The notes: generated by a model not told the origin, from the letters alone. A stretch of DNA of 45,937 nt from an uncultured Faecalibacterium sp. (GCA_900540455.1 UQGD01000016.1:1-45937); one strand, 5' to 3'; shown: positions 16,697-25,205, counted from the first letter of the stretch. Translations and numbers: made by a program.

Positions 16697-18685
16697 ATGA
16701 AACAAAAACCCAGATGGACCCTGGAAATGTTTACTGCCGGTCTGGCAGTGCTGTGCCTGCTGTTGGCAGCGGCGGTTTTGGCTGCGCAGTCTGCGGTATG
16801 GCCGGTGCTGCTGGGGCTGGTGGTGCTGTGGGCCCTGGGCTTTGTGGTCTTCCGTCACCATCTGCGCCGCTGGGTGGCGCGCTGGATGTGCGGCGGCAAG
16901 TTTGAAAAATCCAAGCTCCGGTTCAGTCTGGAGCCGTTGTCCCAGCCGGCGGCACTGCTGTCCGGGGACTCGATCTTGTGGTACAACGACCAGTTCCGTG
17001 CGCGGCTGCTGGGCGGCGGCGATCTGCTGATCAGCCGGGTGAACAAGGTCCTGCCGGGACTGGAACTGCAGCTCTGCCGCACGCCGGAGGGGCAGCTGCT
17101 GACTTTGGGCGGGTGCATCTGGGCGGTGCACAGCTCTACCGTGCCGGGCGGCGCCGAGAGCATGAGCCTTTTGATCTTTAACGAGGAGACTGCGCTGCGC
17201 CGGGTGGAGGCGGAGTATAAGGCCAGCCGCCCGGGCTGCCTGATCTTCTCGGTGGATGGATACGATGATGTGTTTGGCGATATGCTGGACAGCGAGCGTG
17301 CCCGCCTGCTGGAAGGCATCAACCGCACCCTGGAGGATATGATCGGCCGCGGCACCGGCTTCTTGCGCCGCATCGGCACCGGGCGGTATATTGCTGTGGT
17401 GGAGGAGCGCAATCTGGAGCAGTACGCCCAAAAAGGCTATGATGTGCTGGACAAGATCCGTGCGCTGAACCCCAGCGTCAACCTCTCCATGTCCATTGGC
17501 GTAGGCCGCGGGGCCAAGACCCTGCGGGAAGCCCAGGATATGGCGGTGCAGGCTCTGGATATGGCCCAGGGCCGCGGCGGTGACCAGGCGGCGGAGATGA
17601 CCCCGGATGGCTTTACCTTCTACGGCGGCGTCAGCCACGGCGTGGAAAAACGCAGCAAGGTGCGCAGCCGCTTGGTGGCCGATCAGCTGGTTGCGCTGAT
17701 CAAAGAGGCGGATCATGTGGTCATCATGGGTCACCGGATGAGTGACCTGGATGCCATTGGCGCTGCGGAGGGCGTGCTGCGCATCTGCAAGATCTGCGAT
17801 GTGCCGGCAGTGATCGCTGTGCGGCGGGACGCTACACTGGCATCCAGTCTGATCGATGCTTTGGCGGAAGCCGGGCAGGAAGATGACTTTATCGACCCCA
17901 AGGGGGCGTTGCCCATCATCTCCAAGCGTACCCTGTGCGTCGTGGTGGATACATACCAGACGGGCCTGGTGGAAAGCAAGGAGATCTTGGAGAAGTGCGG
18001 CAAGATCGCCGTGATCGACCACCACCGCAAGGGAGTAGGCTTCATCGAAAATGCGGTCCTGGTCTGCCACGAGCCCTATTCTTCCTCCACCAGCGAGCTG
18101 GTCACCGAGCTGCTGCAGTATGTGGGTACCCGAGAGGATAAGCCCAACCGGGTGGAGGCCGAGGGCCTGCTCTCCGGCATCATGCTGGATACCCGGGACT
18201 TTACCCTGCATACCGGTGTGCGCACATTTGAGGCGGCGGCGGCACTGCGCCGTTATGGTGCGGAGACCGAGCGGGTGCGTCAGCTGTTTGACGTGACCCA
18301 GAGTGAATACAATGCCAAGGCGGCTTTGGTGGCAGCGGCGCAGATGTACAAAAAATGCGCGATCTCCATGAGCGGTGAGCTGCCCTCGGAAGCACGGGTG
18401 GCGATCCCCCAGGCGGCCAACGACCTGCTGACCATCCAGGGGGTAGAGGCCAGCTTTGTGGCGGTGCAGGTGGGCAGCGGGGTCAATATCTCTGCCCGCA
18501 GCCTGGGCGCCGTGAATGTACAGCTTATTATGGAGAGCCTGGGCGGCGGCGGTCACCAGACCATGGCGGCAGCACAGATGCGCCATATCACCCCGGAAGC
18601 TGCGGTCTCCCGCCTGCGGTCGGCCATCGATACCTACCGCGCTTCCCAGCGCAAGGACAGCGTGACCCAGGGTACAAAGGCCTGA
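16697..18685 (+). CDS. gdpP: Cyclic-di-AMP phosphodiesterase GdpP
   Basis: A 662-residue membrane-bound DHH-DHHA1 phosphodiesterase that hydrolyses c-di-AMP. Two membrane helices lie within residues 10-55. A degenerate PAS-like stretch (DSILWYNDQFRARLLG) and a GGDEF-like domain without the GGDEF motif follow (about 170-300, starting GCLIFSVDGYDDVFG). The catalytic half begins near residue 340 with VVIMGHRMSDLDAIGA, then VVVDTYQTG, AVIDHHRKG (DHH, about residue 438) and GGGGHQTMAAA (DHHA1, about 615). All metal ligands appear intact. GGGGGAGGA supports the ATG at 16697. The frequent Firmicutes neighbours rplI and dnaB are absent here; RNase J is upstream instead. Confidence 0.94.
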   Translation: MKQKPRWTLEMFTAGLAVLCLLLAAAVLAAQSAVWPVLLGLVVLWALGFVVFRHHLRRWVARWMCGGKFEKSKLRFSLEPLSQPAALLSGDSILWYNDQFRARLLGGGDLLISRVNKVLPGLELQLCRTPEGQLLTLGGCIWAVHSSTVPGGAESMSLLIFNEETALRRVEAEYKASRPGCLIFSVDGYDDVFGDMLDSERARLLEGINRTLEDMIGRGTGFLRRIGTGRYIAVVEERNLEQYAQKGYDVLDKIRALNPSVNLSMSIGVGRGAKTLREAQDMAVQALDMAQGRGGDQAAEMTPDGFTFYGGVSHGVEKRSKVRSRLVADQLVALIKEADHVVIMGHRMSDLDAIGAAEGVLRICKICDVPAVIAVRRDATLASSLIDALAEAGQEDDFIDPKGALPIISKRTLCVVVDTYQTGLVESKEILEKCGKIAVIDHHRKGVGFIENAVLVCHEPYSSSTSELVTELLQYVGTREDKPNRVEAEGLLSGIMLDTRDFTLHTGVRTFEAAAALRRYGAETERVRQLFDVTQSEYNAKAALVAAAQMYKKCAISMSGELPSEARVAIPQAANDLLTIQGVEASFVAVQVGSGVNISARSLGAVNVQLIMESLGGGGHQTMAAAQMRHITPEAAVSRLRSAIDTYRASQRKDSVTQGTKA

Positions 18686-18828
18686 GTCTGCTTTTGGGGA
18701 GAAAAAGTTTTGCGGCTGCAGGATGTTCTGGCGGAGGGCGGAGCCGCTTCTGTGCACAGATGCGGGGGGCCTTTCCCGGGGAAAGACTGCGGCCCGCTCT
18801 ACTAAACGGAATATAAGAGGTTTATATT
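18686..18828 (+). other. Gap between gdpP and glf with a hairpin
   Basis: No gene is visible. A CTTTCCC/GGGAAAG hairpin enclosed by GGCC/GGCC-type pairs lies near 18767-18799 but has no U-run. No convincing -35/-10 pair was found, although TATAAG lies just before the glf ribosome site. glf may be read from upstream. Confidence 0.3.
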
Positions 18829-19932
18829 ATGAAGCAGTATGATTATCTGATCGTGGGTGCCGGCCTGTTTGGTGCGGTGTTCGCACAGCAAGCCCATCGG
18901 GCGGGTAAGCGCTGCCTGGTGGTGGACAAGCGCAGCCACATTGCAGGCAACATCTATACCCAGTCGGTAGAGGGCATCAATGTCCACCGCTATGGGGCGC
19001 ATATCTTCCACACCAACGATAAGCGCGTGTGGGACTATGTCAATCAGTTTGCCGAGTTCAACCGCTATACCAACAGCCCGGTGGCCAACTACCACGGCGA
19101 GATCTACAACCTGCCCTTTAATATGAACACCTTCAATAAGATGTGGGGAGTGGTGACCCCTGCCCAGGCGCAGGCAAAGATCGAGCAGCAGAAGGCCGAG
19201 GCCGGCATTACGGACCCCCAGAACCTGGAGGAGCAGGCCATCAGCCTGGTGGGCACCGATATCTATGAAAAGCTGATCAAGGGCTACACGGGCAAACAGT
19301 GGGGCCGCCCCTGCACCGAGCTGCCCGCCTTTATCATCCGCCGTCTGCCGGTGCGTTTTACCTACGATAACAACTACTTCAACGCATTGTACCAGGGCAT
19401 CCCCAATGGGGGCTACACCGCTATGGTGGAGCGTATGCTGGAGGGCACCGAGGTGCGCTTAGGGGTGGATTACCTGGAGGATAAGGCGCAGCTGGATGCG
19501 CTGGCAGAGCAGGTGGTCTATACCGGCCCGGTGGATGCCTACTTTGGCTATCGTCTGGGGGCATTGGAATACCGCAGCGTCCGCTTTGAGACCGAAGTGC
19601 TGGATATGGAGAACTATCAGGGCAATGCAGTGGTGAACTACACCGATGCCGAGACCCCGTATACCCGCATCATCGAGCATAAGCATTTTGAGTTTGGCAC
19701 CCAGCCTAAGACGGTCATCAGCCGGGAGTACAGCGCAGAGTGGAAGCCGGGGGAGGAGCCCTATTACCCGGTCAACGATGAAAAGAACGATTCGCTGTAC
19801 CGTGAGTATAAAAAGCTGGCAGATGCACAGGACGGAGTACTCTTTGGAGGCCGTCTGGGCGAATATAAGTACTACGATATGGATAAGGTCATTGCAGCCG
19901 CTCTGGATGCTGCAGAAAAAGCGCTGGCCTGA
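18829..19932 (+). CDS. glf: UDP-galactopyranose mutase
   Basis: A 367-residue flavoenzyme that converts UDP-galactopyranose to UDP-galactofuranose for cell-surface glycans. The N-terminal FAD motif YLIVGAGLFGAVFAQQA is followed by VVDKRSHIAGN and the family hallmark RYGAHIFHTND. Further on are GYTGKQWGRP and RLPVRFTYDNNYF (active-site Arg region), and late GRLGEYKYYDMDKVI. Length is normal. AGAGG lies at an acceptable distance from the ATG. Its placement before the dTDP-rhamnose genes suggests surface polysaccharide synthesis, though a terminator separates the two units. Confidence 0.96.
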   Translation: MKQYDYLIVGAGLFGAVFAQQAHRAGKRCLVVDKRSHIAGNIYTQSVEGINVHRYGAHIFHTNDKRVWDYVNQFAEFNRYTNSPVANYHGEIYNLPFNMNTFNKMWGVVTPAQAQAKIEQQKAEAGITDPQNLEEQAISLVGTDIYEKLIKGYTGKQWGRPCTELPAFIIRRLPVRFTYDNNYFNALYQGIPNGGYTAMVERMLEGTEVRLGVDYLEDKAQLDALAEQVVYTGPVDAYFGYRLGALEYRSVRFETEVLDMENYQGNAVVNYTDAETPYTRIIEHKHFEFGTQPKTVISREYSAEWKPGEEPYYPVNDEKNDSLYREYKKLADAQDGVLFGGRLGEYKYYDMDKVIAAALDAAEKALA

Positions 19933-19983
19933 GAGCTGCTGGCTTCTGTATCGGGAATAAAAGGATAAGACCGCCAGGTCTGC

Positions 19984-20013
19984 AAGACCCCCGCCGGGCT
20001 GGCGGGGGTCTTT
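19984..20013 (+). terminator. Rho-independent terminator of glf
   Basis: A 12-bp perfect stem AAGACCCCCGCC/GGCGGGGGTCTT with a GGGCT loop lies 51 bp beyond the glf stop. The T-run is short (TCTTT), so termination may be incomplete. Confidence 0.8.
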
Positions 20014-20091
20014 GCGTGCAGGGGCTTTTGCAGGCGGGGATCGTTCCTGGTCGATAGCAGGCGGAATTACGCTTGCTTCACCGGAAAACGG

Positions 20092-20120
20092 TTGCAATTT
20101 TTATAGATTGATAGTAAAAT
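20092..20120 (+). promoter_or_regulatory. Sigma-A promoter of the rml genes
   Basis: TTGCAA (20092-20097), a 17-bp AT-rich spacer and TAAAAT (20115-20120) lie 134 bp upstream of the rmlA ATG. Further down, TTGACA (20186) is followed by an inverted repeat AGCGGA/TCCGCT (20191-20208). This could be a second promoter-operator or just a leader hairpin. Confidence 0.7.
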
Positions 20121-20254
20121 AAAGTGTAAAACTATTGCCTCTGCTCTGTACCATACAGAAAGGGGCGGGGGTTTGCTTTCCTTTGTTGACAGCGGACGCA
20201 GCTCCGCTTTGAATTAAGCTGCACAACTTTTCTGTTTAAAAGGAGTGCACGAAT

Positions 20255-21142
20255 ATGAAAGGCATTATTCTGGCCGGCGGTGCCGGCACCCGGCTTTATC
20301 CGCTGACGATGGTCACCAGCAAACAGCTGCTGCCCGTGTATGATAAGCCGATGATCTATTACCCGCTTTCTACCCTGATGCTGGCGGGCATCCAGGACAT
20401 CCTGATCATTTCTACCCCCACCGATACCCCGCGCTTTGAGGCGCTGCTGGGGGACGGCAGCCAGTACGGCATCCACCTGCAGTATAAGGTGCAGCCCTCT
20501 CCGGACGGCTTGGCACAGGCTTTCCTGCTGGGTGAGGAGTTTATTGGGGATGACTGCTGCGCCATGATCCTGGGCGATAATATCTTCTACGGCAACGGCT
20601 TCTCCAAGATCCTGAAGTCCGCTGCCGCCAATGCCGAGCAGAAGGGCCGCTGCACCGTGTTCGGCTATTATGTGCAGGACCCGGAGCGCTTTGGCATCGT
20701 GGAGTTCGACCCCAACGGCAAGGTGCTCAGCGTAGAGGAAAAGCCGGAGCATCCCAAGTCCAACTACGCCATTACCGGCCTGTATTTCTATAACAAGCAG
20801 GTGGTGGAGATGGCCAAAAAGGTGCGCCCCTCTGCCCGTGGCGAGCTGGAGATCACGACCCTGAATGATCTGTACCTCCAGCAGGATCAGCTGGATGTGC
20901 AGCTGCTGGGCCGCGGCTTTGCCTGGCTGGATACCGGCACGATGGACAGCCTGGTGGAAGCTGCGGACTTTGTCCGTATGATCGAGAAGCGCCAGGGCAT
21001 CAAGATCAGCGCCCCGGAGGAGATCGCCTTTAAATATGGCTGGATCAGCCGGGATAAGCTGCTGGAAAGCGCAGAGCGCTACGGCAAAAGCCCCTATGGC
21101 CAGCATCTGAAGAATGTTGCAGACGGCAAATTGAGATACTAA
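20255..21142 (+). CDS. rfbA: Glucose-1-phosphate thymidylyltransferase
   Basis: RmlA, 295 residues, makes dTDP-glucose from dTTP and glucose-1-phosphate, the first step to dTDP-L-rhamnose. The nucleotidyltransferase signature GGAGTRLYPLT is at residues 8-18. It is followed by PMIYYPLSTLMLAGI, the metal/nucleotide loop ILGDNIFYG, VEEKPEHPKSNYAITGLYFY and LGRGFAWLDTGTMDSL. Length matches the family closely. AAGGAGTGCACG precedes the ATG. It is the first gene of a three-gene run with rmlD 13 bp behind. Confidence 0.97.
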   Translation: MKGIILAGGAGTRLYPLTMVTSKQLLPVYDKPMIYYPLSTLMLAGIQDILIISTPTDTPRFEALLGDGSQYGIHLQYKVQPSPDGLAQAFLLGEEFIGDDCCAMILGDNIFYGNGFSKILKSAAANAEQKGRCTVFGYYVQDPERFGIVEFDPNGKVLSVEEKPEHPKSNYAITGLYFYNKQVVEMAKKVRPSARGELEITTLNDLYLQQDQLDVQLLGRGFAWLDTGTMDSLVEAADFVRMIEKRQGIKISAPEEIAFKYGWISRDKLLESAERYGKSPYGQHLKNVADGKLRY

Positions 21143-21155
21143 GAGAGGCATTGGC

Positions 21156-22082
21156 ATGAAAATCATCGTTACAGGCAGCAAGGGCCAGCTTGGCACCGAG
21201 ATCATCAAGCAGCTGCGGGAGGGCCGCAGCGAGATCGGCCCCATCCCGGAAAAGCTGCTCAGCGCTACCGTTCTGCCGGTGGATCTGCCGGAGCTGGATA
21301 TCTCCAACTATAAGATGGTGGACGACTTTATCCGCCGCCAGCGCCCGGACGTGATCATCAACTGCGCTGCTTTTACCAATGTGGATGGCTGCGAGACCAG
21401 CCACGACCTGGCTTTTAAGGTCAACGCCATCGGCCCCCGCAACCTGGCCCAGGCTGCGGCCAAGACCGGCGCACGGCTGGTGCATGTGTCTACCGACTAT
21501 GTGTTCTCCGGCCGGGAGAACGGCGGCATCCCCCAGGACGAGGCCACCCAGCCCGGCCCCATCAGCGCCTATGGCTCCACGAAGCTGATGGGCGAGCAGT
21601 ATGTGCAGCAGTTCTGCCACCGGCACTTCATCGTGCGCACGGCCTGGCTGTACAGCTATTACGGCAAAAACTTTGTCAAGACCATCGTAAATGCCGGCCG
21701 CAAGTTCGGTAAGCTGGAGGTGGTCAACGACCAGCTGGGCAACCCCACCAATGCGGTGGACCTGGCCCACGAGATCCTGCAGCTGTGCGTCACCCATGAG
21801 TATGGCCTGTATCACTGCACCGGCGAGGGGGTCTGCTCCTGGTACGACTTCGCCTCCGAGATCATCCGTCTGTCCGGTGTGGAGGCTGCGGTGGCCCCCT
21901 GCACCAGCGAGGAGTACAAGGCCAAGCATCCGGAAAGCGCCGACCGCCCCAAGTGGAGCGCCCTGGACAACCGGATGCTGCGCTGCACTGTGGGCAACGA
22001 GGTGCGTCCCTGGCAGCAGGCGCTGGAATGTTTCTTCCAGCATTGGGATGGGGACAATGGCATGAAGCCTGCCGCCCGCTGA
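21156..22082 (+). CDS. rfbD: dTDP-4-dehydrorhamnose reductase
   Basis: RmlD, 308 residues, performs the last, NADPH-dependent reduction to dTDP-L-rhamnose. It is a short-chain dehydrogenase/reductase with the glycine-rich VTGSKGQLGTEI at the N-terminus, NCAAFTNVDGCE, the catalytic STDYVFSG, and YGSTKLMGE carrying the YxxxK pair. The late VNDQLGNPTNAVDLA is also typical. GAGAGGC precedes the ATG. There is no fused epimerase (RmlC) domain. rmlB follows after 37 bp. Confidence 0.95.
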   Translation: MKIIVTGSKGQLGTEIIKQLREGRSEIGPIPEKLLSATVLPVDLPELDISNYKMVDDFIRRQRPDVIINCAAFTNVDGCETSHDLAFKVNAIGPRNLAQAAAKTGARLVHVSTDYVFSGRENGGIPQDEATQPGPISAYGSTKLMGEQYVQQFCHRHFIVRTAWLYSYYGKNFVKTIVNAGRKFGKLEVVNDQLGNPTNAVDLAHEILQLCVTHEYGLYHCTGEGVCSWYDFASEIIRLSGVEAAVAPCTSEEYKAKHPESADRPKWSALDNRMLRCTVGNEVRPWQQALECFFQHWDGDNGMKPAAR

Positions 22083-22119
22083 CACTGTTAAAAGAGTAAA
22101 GTAGAGGAATAAGAGCAAT

Positions 22120-23184
22120 ATGAAAACCTATCTGATCACCGGCTGCGCCGGTTTCATTGGCTCCAACTTTGTGCATTATATGCTCAAAAAGTACCCGGAG
22201 ATCCTGCTGGTCAACCTGGATAAGCTGACCTATGCCGGCAACCTGGAAAACCTGAAAGAGGTGGAGGGGGACCCCCGCCATGTCTTTGTGCAGGGCGATA
22301 TCTGCGATAAGGAGCTGGTGGAGGGCCTGTTCCAGAAATACGACTTTGATTATGTCATCAACTTTGCTGCCGAGAGCCATGTGGACCGCAGCATCAAAAA
22401 CCCGGAGATCTTTGTCCAGACCAACGTGATGGGCACCGTCAACCTGCTGCAGCGCGCTAAGGAGGCTTGGTACGATGCCGAGGCCAAGACCTGGAAGCCG
22501 GGCAAGAAGTATGTGCAGGTGTCCACCGATGAGGTGTACGGCGCACTGGGCGCAGAGGGCTATTTTATGGAGACTACCCCTCTGTGCCCCCACAGCCCCT
22601 ACTCCTCCTCCAAGGCCAGCGCAGATATGTTCGTGATGGCATTCCACGATACCTACGGGATGCCCATCAACATTACCCGCTGCTCCAACAACTACGGCCC
22701 GTATCAGTTCCCGGAGAAGCTGATCCCCCTGATGATCAACAACGTGCAGCAGCACAAGCAGCTGCCGGTCTACGGCGACGGCATGCAGGTGCGGGACTGG
22801 CTGTATGTGGAGGACCACTGCAAGGCCATTGATATGGTGGCAAATGACGGCAAGGTGGGCGAGGTGTACAATGTGGGCGGCCACAACGAGCGCCCCAACA
22901 TCTTCATCGTCAAGACCATCATTGCCCAGCTGCACGACCGCCTGCAGGACGAGGGCATCAGCGAGGACCTGATCAAGCACGTGGAGGACCGCCTGGGCCA
23001 CGACCGCCGCTATGGCATCGACCCCACCAAGATCAAGAACGATCTGGGCTGGTACCCGGAGACCCCCTTTGAAAAGGGCATCGTCCTCACCATTGATTGG
23101 TACCTGAACCACAAGGAGTGGATGGACCACATCACCAGCGGCAACTACCAGACCTACTACGAGGAAATGTACAAGAACAAATAA
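22120..23184 (+). CDS. rfbB: dTDP-glucose 4,6-dehydratase
   Basis: RmlB, 354 residues, converts dTDP-glucose to dTDP-4-keto-6-deoxyglucose with tightly bound NAD+. The N-terminal TGCAGFIGSNFVHY binds NAD. NFAAESHVDRSI, the catalytic VSTDEVYGALG and SPYSSSKASAD with the YxxxK pair follow, then ITRCSNNYGPYQFPEKLIP and the late RPGHDRRY-like GHDRRYGIDPTKI. Length is normal. It is the last gene of the unit and is followed by a strong terminator. With RmlA and RmlD it covers three of the four rhamnose-precursor steps. Confidence 0.97.
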   Translation: MKTYLITGCAGFIGSNFVHYMLKKYPEILLVNLDKLTYAGNLENLKEVEGDPRHVFVQGDICDKELVEGLFQKYDFDYVINFAAESHVDRSIKNPEIFVQTNVMGTVNLLQRAKEAWYDAEAKTWKPGKKYVQVSTDEVYGALGAEGYFMETTPLCPHSPYSSSKASADMFVMAFHDTYGMPINITRCSNNYGPYQFPEKLIPLMINNVQQHKQLPVYGDGMQVRDWLYVEDHCKAIDMVANDGKVGEVYNVGGHNERPNIFIVKTIIAQLHDRLQDEGISEDLIKHVEDRLGHDRRYGIDPTKIKNDLGWYPETPFEKGIVLTIDWYLNHKEWMDHITSGNYQTYYEEMYKNK

Positions 23185-23205
23185 CTTGTTGTAAATAAAC
23201 AAGAC

Positions 23206-23256
23206 CCGCTCCGCACGGCTCCCTTTCTGGGGAAACCGCCGCGGAGCGGTTTTTTT
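23206..23256 (+). terminator. Rho-independent terminator of the rml genes
   Basis: CCGCTCCGC (23206-23214) pairs with GCGGAGCGG (23241-23249), followed by seven or more T. It lies 22 bp beyond rfbB. The loop is fairly long (26 nt) and may hold minor structure. Confidence 0.9.
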
Positions 23257-23266
23257 GCAAATTGTA

Positions 23267-23296
23267 TTGTAAGCGAATGATTTTATCTGCTATAAT
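23267..23296 (+). promoter_or_regulatory. Sigma-A promoter of the small secreted protein gene
   Basis: TTGTAA (23267-23272) and a perfect TATAAT (23291-23296) with an 18-bp spacer lie about 90 bp upstream of the ATG at 23388. Confidence 0.65.
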
Positions 23297-23387
23297 ATGG
23301 ATAGAAAAGAAGTGGGAGGAAAACTCCGATGCAGAGCTAAAAATGATGTCCTATACACAGCATATAAAGAATGGGAGGCGGGATAGA

Positions 23388-23642
23388 ATGAAACATTCCA
23401 TGCGTAAATTTGCAGCAGCCCTTGTTTTATGTGTGGGTCTGTGCCTGCCGATGATCCTCCCTGCTGGGGCGGTCCGTGTAGATGCACCGCCAACTGCGGA
23501 ATGGGAAGTGAGCGTCGTGGGAGAAAAGTGGCAGAAGTGGAACCCGGAGCACGGCTTTTTTGACTGGGCGCAGGTCGCCATCCATGTTCATCAGGAAACC
23601 GGGGAATACTATTATTCCACTCTCAATTTAGGACGTGCTTGA
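23388..23642 (+). CDS. Small secreted protein, unknown
   Basis: An 84-residue product with a clear signal peptide: MKHSMRKF, a hydrophobic core (AAALVLCVGLCLPMILPA) and a likely cleavage near AGA-V. The mature part is about 55 residues with several Trp, Tyr and His (WEVSVVGEKWQKW, VHQETGEYYYS) and no cysteine. I do not recognise a family. GGGAGGCGGG lies at a good distance from the ATG. The gene stands alone between a promoter with a perfect -10 box and a strong terminator, so it is a complete transcription unit and not a fragment. Confidence 0.7.
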   Translation: MKHSMRKFAAALVLCVGLCLPMILPAGAVRVDAPPTAEWEVSVVGEKWQKWNPEHGFFDWAQVAIHVHQETGEYYYSTLNLGRA

Positions 23643-23650
23643 GCAAAACG

Positions 23651-23683
23651 ATGCCCGCCCCGCAGCTGCGGGGCGGGCATTTT
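23651..23683 (+). terminator. Rho-independent terminator of the small secreted protein gene
   Basis: A perfect 30-nt palindrome running from ATGCCCGCCC to its mirror GGGCGGGCAT is followed by TTT. It starts 9 bp beyond the stop codon. Confidence 0.9.
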
Positions 23684-23693
23684 ACAGCGATGC

Positions 23694-23735
23694 AAAAAGC
23701 TGCCCCCTTCCATAGCGGAAAGGGGCAGCTTTTTT
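23694..23735 (-). terminator. Terminator of phosphofructokinase (bidirectional)
   Basis: AAAAAGCTGCCCC at the left pairs with GGGGCAGCTTTTT at the right. On the minus strand the T-run follows the stem, 14 bp beyond the pfkA stop. It can also act on plus-strand transcripts. Confidence 0.9.
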
Positions 23736-23749
23736 ATGCGTTTTTGTGC

Positions 23750-24829
23750 TCAGCCCAGGCTGATGCCCATGCGGCGGGCGACGGTGATCAGCTCGCAGCC
23801 TTCGGGGATGTTGCGGGTCTTGCCGGCGATATCCTCCAGGCGGTTCTCGGTAACATGGTGGTTGACCATGGCCACGGCCACGCCATAGCGCTCGATCTCC
23901 ACCAGCTTGGCGGCGTAGCTGCCAAACTGGGTGGCCAGCACACGGTCGTAGGCGCAGGGGCTGCCGCCGCGCTGCATATGTCCCGGGATACAGACACGGG
24001 TCTCCATGCCGGTCTTTTTCTGGATGGTAGCGGCGATGCGGCTGGTGGCAGTGGTGCCCATGCCGGACTCGATGCGCTTGGCCATCCACTCCTTGCGCTT
24101 CATGCGGGATTCCTCGCAGTTCATTGCGCCCTCGGCCACGGCGATGATGGAGAAGTTGGAGCCTTTCTTGGCACGGCGCTCCACAGCGTCGCAGACACGG
24201 TCGATATCGTAGGGCAGCTCCGGCAGCAGGATGATGTCTGCGCCGCCGGCAATGCCGGAGTACAGCGTCAGCCAGCCAGCCTTGTTGCCCATGATCTCAA
24301 TGCACATGACCCGGCTGTGGCTGCCCGCCGTGGTGTGGATGCGGTCGATCACATCGGTGGCAATGTCCACAGCTGTATGGAAGCCAAAGGTCACATCGGT
24401 GCCGTAGATGTCGTTGTCAATGGTCTTGGGCAGGCCAATGATGTTCAGCCCCTCTTGGGAGAGCAGGTTGGCGGTCTTGTGGGTGCCGTTGCCGCCCAGA
24501 CAAAGCAGGCAGTCCAGCTTTGCGTCCTTGTAGGTCTTTTTCATGGCGGCGACCTTGTCGATCTTGTCCTCTTCCACTACCCGCATCATCTTAAAAGGGG
24601 TGCGTTTGGTGCCCAGGATGGTGCCGCCTAACGTCAGGATGCCTCGGAAATCGTCCTCGCACATCTCTTTATAGTCGCCGTTGATCAGGCCATGATAACC
24701 GTTCAGGATGCCAACGATCTCAATGCTGTCGCCCATGCGTGCATACAGCGCTTTGGCCACGCCGCGGATGGTGGCGTTCAAGCCCGGGCAGTCGCCGCCG
24801 GAGGTCAGGATGCCAACTCGTTTTTTCAA
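23750..24829 (-). CDS. pfkA: 6-phosphofructokinase
   Basis: A 359-residue phosphofructokinase that phosphorylates fructose-6-phosphate in glycolysis. It begins KKRVGILTSGGDCPGLNATIRG. The phosphodonor loop is CLGGNGTHKTA (about residue 110), and the catalytic segment is PKTIDND (about 133). Further blocks are GSHSRVMCIEIMGNKAGWL and IPGHMQRGGSPCAYDRVLA. Gly after GGN suggests ATP use. Lys in PKTIDND is shared by PPi-dependent and 'clade X' enzymes, so the phosphodonor is not certain. A TTG start at 24829 is chosen because AGAGGG lies upstream and homology begins right there; no ATG fits. It has its own promoter and terminator. Confidence 0.9.
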   Translation of the reverse strand: MKKRVGILTSGGDCPGLNATIRGVAKALYARMGDSIEIVGILNGYHGLINGDYKEMCEDDFRGILTLGGTILGTKRTPFKMMRVVEEDKIDKVAAMKKTYKDAKLDCLLCLGGNGTHKTANLLSQEGLNIIGLPKTIDNDIYGTDVTFGFHTAVDIATDVIDRIHTTAGSHSRVMCIEIMGNKAGWLTLYSGIAGGADIILLPELPYDIDRVCDAVERRAKKGSNFSIIAVAEGAMNCEESRMKRKEWMAKRIESGMGTTATSRIAATIQKKTGMETRVCIPGHMQRGGSPCAYDRVLATQFGSYAAKLVEIERYGVAVAMVNHHVTENRLEDIAGKTRNIPEGCELITVARRMGISLG

Positions 24830-24943
24830 TGTGGGTCCCTCTTTTCGTATTTGTCTCCCGCCGGGCAGATGCAGGGGGTGGGCCAGCGTATGCCCAGGGG
24901 GGGCGTGTTTGCCTGCATGGTCAGCAGGTGCTGTAACACTATA

Positions 24944-24972
24944 AGAGTATTCCCAAAAAAGGCGGGTGTCAA
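24944..24972 (-). promoter_or_regulatory. Sigma-A promoter of pfkA
   Basis: Minus-strand TTGACA (24967-24972) and TACTCT (24944-24949) are spaced 17 bp apart, giving a leader of about 110 nt before the TTG start. Confidence 0.65.
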
Positions 24973-25054
24973 GACGAAGAAAGAACAAAATTTTGCTTGC
25001 CTGCGTGCAGTGGAATGGGGTGCGAGACTTTTTTGAAAAAATTCAAAAAAACAG

Positions 25055-25083
25055 TTGACAAACCCTGCCCTGGGTAGTATAAT
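25055..25083 (+). promoter_or_regulatory. Consensus promoter of the tRNA pair
   Basis: Perfect TTGACA (25055-25060) and perfect TATAAT (25078-25083) with a 17-bp spacer lie 44 bp before tRNA-Gln. This is the strongest promoter in the window. Confidence 0.92.
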
Positions 25084-25127
25084 ATCCCCTGTCAGCAGCG
25101 AGCAACGCCCGCCTGACACCTGAATAA

Positions 25128-25201
25128 TGGGGATTTGCATAGTGGTAGTGCGGTAGACTCTGACTCTACTTGTGGGAGTTCGATTCTCTCATCCCCAACC
25201 A
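25128..25201 (+). tRNA. tRNA-Gln (anticodon CTG)
   Basis: The acceptor stem TGGGGAT/ATCCCCA with the U1-A72 pair is typical of bacterial tRNA-Gln. The D arm GCAT/GTGC and anticodon stem GTAGA/TCTAC around loop CTCTGAC give anticodon CTG. The T arm is GGGAG/CTCTC with TTCGATT. CCA is encoded at 25199-25201. Confidence 0.95.
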
Positions 25202-25205
25202 AAAA

